Below, piece by piece: positions 5,713-5,805 of a stretch of 5,805 nucleotides of DNA. The DNA comes from Bryobacterales bacterium. Its GTDB lineage: Bacteria; Acidobacteriota; Terriglobia; Bryobacterales; Bryobacteraceae. Under the pieces are notes generated by a model. It saw only the letters and a list, made by a program, of their open reading frames with translations, was not told the origin of the DNA and did not search any database. The stretch spans positions 9,670 to 15,474 of the forward strand of contig PKYZ01000187.1 in assembly GCA_003132865.1 (NCBI GenBank). Reading direction: 5' to 3'. How positions within the stretch are numbered: the first letter of the stretch is position 1; every line of letters starts with the position of its first letter. Position numbers and translations under genes: made by a program.

Positions 5713-5755
5713 GTGGGGCAGACCTCCAGGTCTGCGCGGGTCCTCCAGGACCCAC
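5713..5755. repeat. Twin perfect palindromes with a shared CCTCCAGG core
   Basis: The first palindrome is GCAGACCTCCAGGTCTGC at 5718-5735 (8-bp arms, CC centre). The second is GGGTCCTCCAGGACCC at 5738-5753 (7-bp arms, CC centre), two bases later. An outer GTGGG (5713-5717) can also pair with CCCAC (5751-5755). The unit begins nine bases after the stop of the barrel-protein gene, so it could act as a 3' end structure, but no T-tract follows. The regular design suggests a dispersed palindromic repeat rather than a dedicated terminator. Confidence 0.65.
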
Positions 5756-5795
5756 TCTTCGCGCAACGGAACCAGCCATATCCGCGCACGAAGAG
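5755..5795. repeat. Inverted repeat CTCTTCG / CGAAGAG next to the twin palindromes
   Basis: CTCTTCG (5755-5761) and CGAAGAG (5789-5795) are exact complements around a 27-base middle. The inner flanks CGC and GCG also match apart from two extra bases on the right side. It directly abuts the twin palindromes and may be part of the same repeat element, which could continue past the window edge. Confidence 0.35.
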
Positions 5796-5805
5796 GTCGA
5801 CGTGG

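Noticed and set aside
1..5805. tRNA, rRNA or CRISPR array
   Set aside because: No cloverleaf, conserved ribosomal segments or regularly spaced long direct repeats were seen on either strand.

Overview
The window is GC-rich chromosomal DNA from a Gram-negative bacterium. A multi-PAS hybrid histidine kinase, a secreted beta-barrel-like protein and palindromic spacer repeats fit Acidobacteriota of the Solibacter/Bryobacter type, but this is an inference from style; no marker gene is present.

Layout. (1) Positions 1-892, minus strand: three small genes in a row, with short gaps of 27 and 12 bp. In order of transcription they are a 65-residue beta-rich protein, a 153-residue coiled-coil/zinc-ribbon protein, and a one-helix membrane protein that runs off the left edge. 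The middle of this block is clearly AT-richer (about 48% GC in a sampled 60-base stretch) than the genes to its right, and it looks like accessory, possibly mobile, DNA. (2) Positions 893-1262: a gene-free stretch with strange composition. It holds a 125-base segment with one A on the plus strand, then a 9-bp iterated CAAAA-type string, then an AT-rich segment with a TAGACA dyad, and finally a hairpin just past the esterase stop. (3) Positions 1263-2207, minus strand: a complete alpha/beta-hydrolase esterase of the hormone-sensitive-lipase family. (4) Positions 2208-2404: a divergent spacer with a perfect 7-bp inverted repeat. (5) Positions 2405-4912, plus strand: a soluble hybrid histidine kinase, PAS-PAS-PAS-HisKA-HATPase-REC. 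(6) Positions 4972-5703, plus strand: an exported protein, probably an outer-membrane beta-barrel, preceded by a perfect 8-bp dyad that ends 2 bp before its start codon. (7) Positions 5704-5805: two back-to-back perfect palindromes sharing a CCTCCAGG core, then another inverted repeat reaching the right edge.

How the parts might work together: the kinase has a fused receiver and no separate regulator beside it, so its output is unknown. Its divergent neighbour (esterase) and downstream neighbour (barrel protein) are possible targets only by position. I see no clear defence, CRISPR, retron or biosynthetic system. The most unusual signals are the A-depleted segment beside the accessory genes and the palindrome cluster at the right edge.
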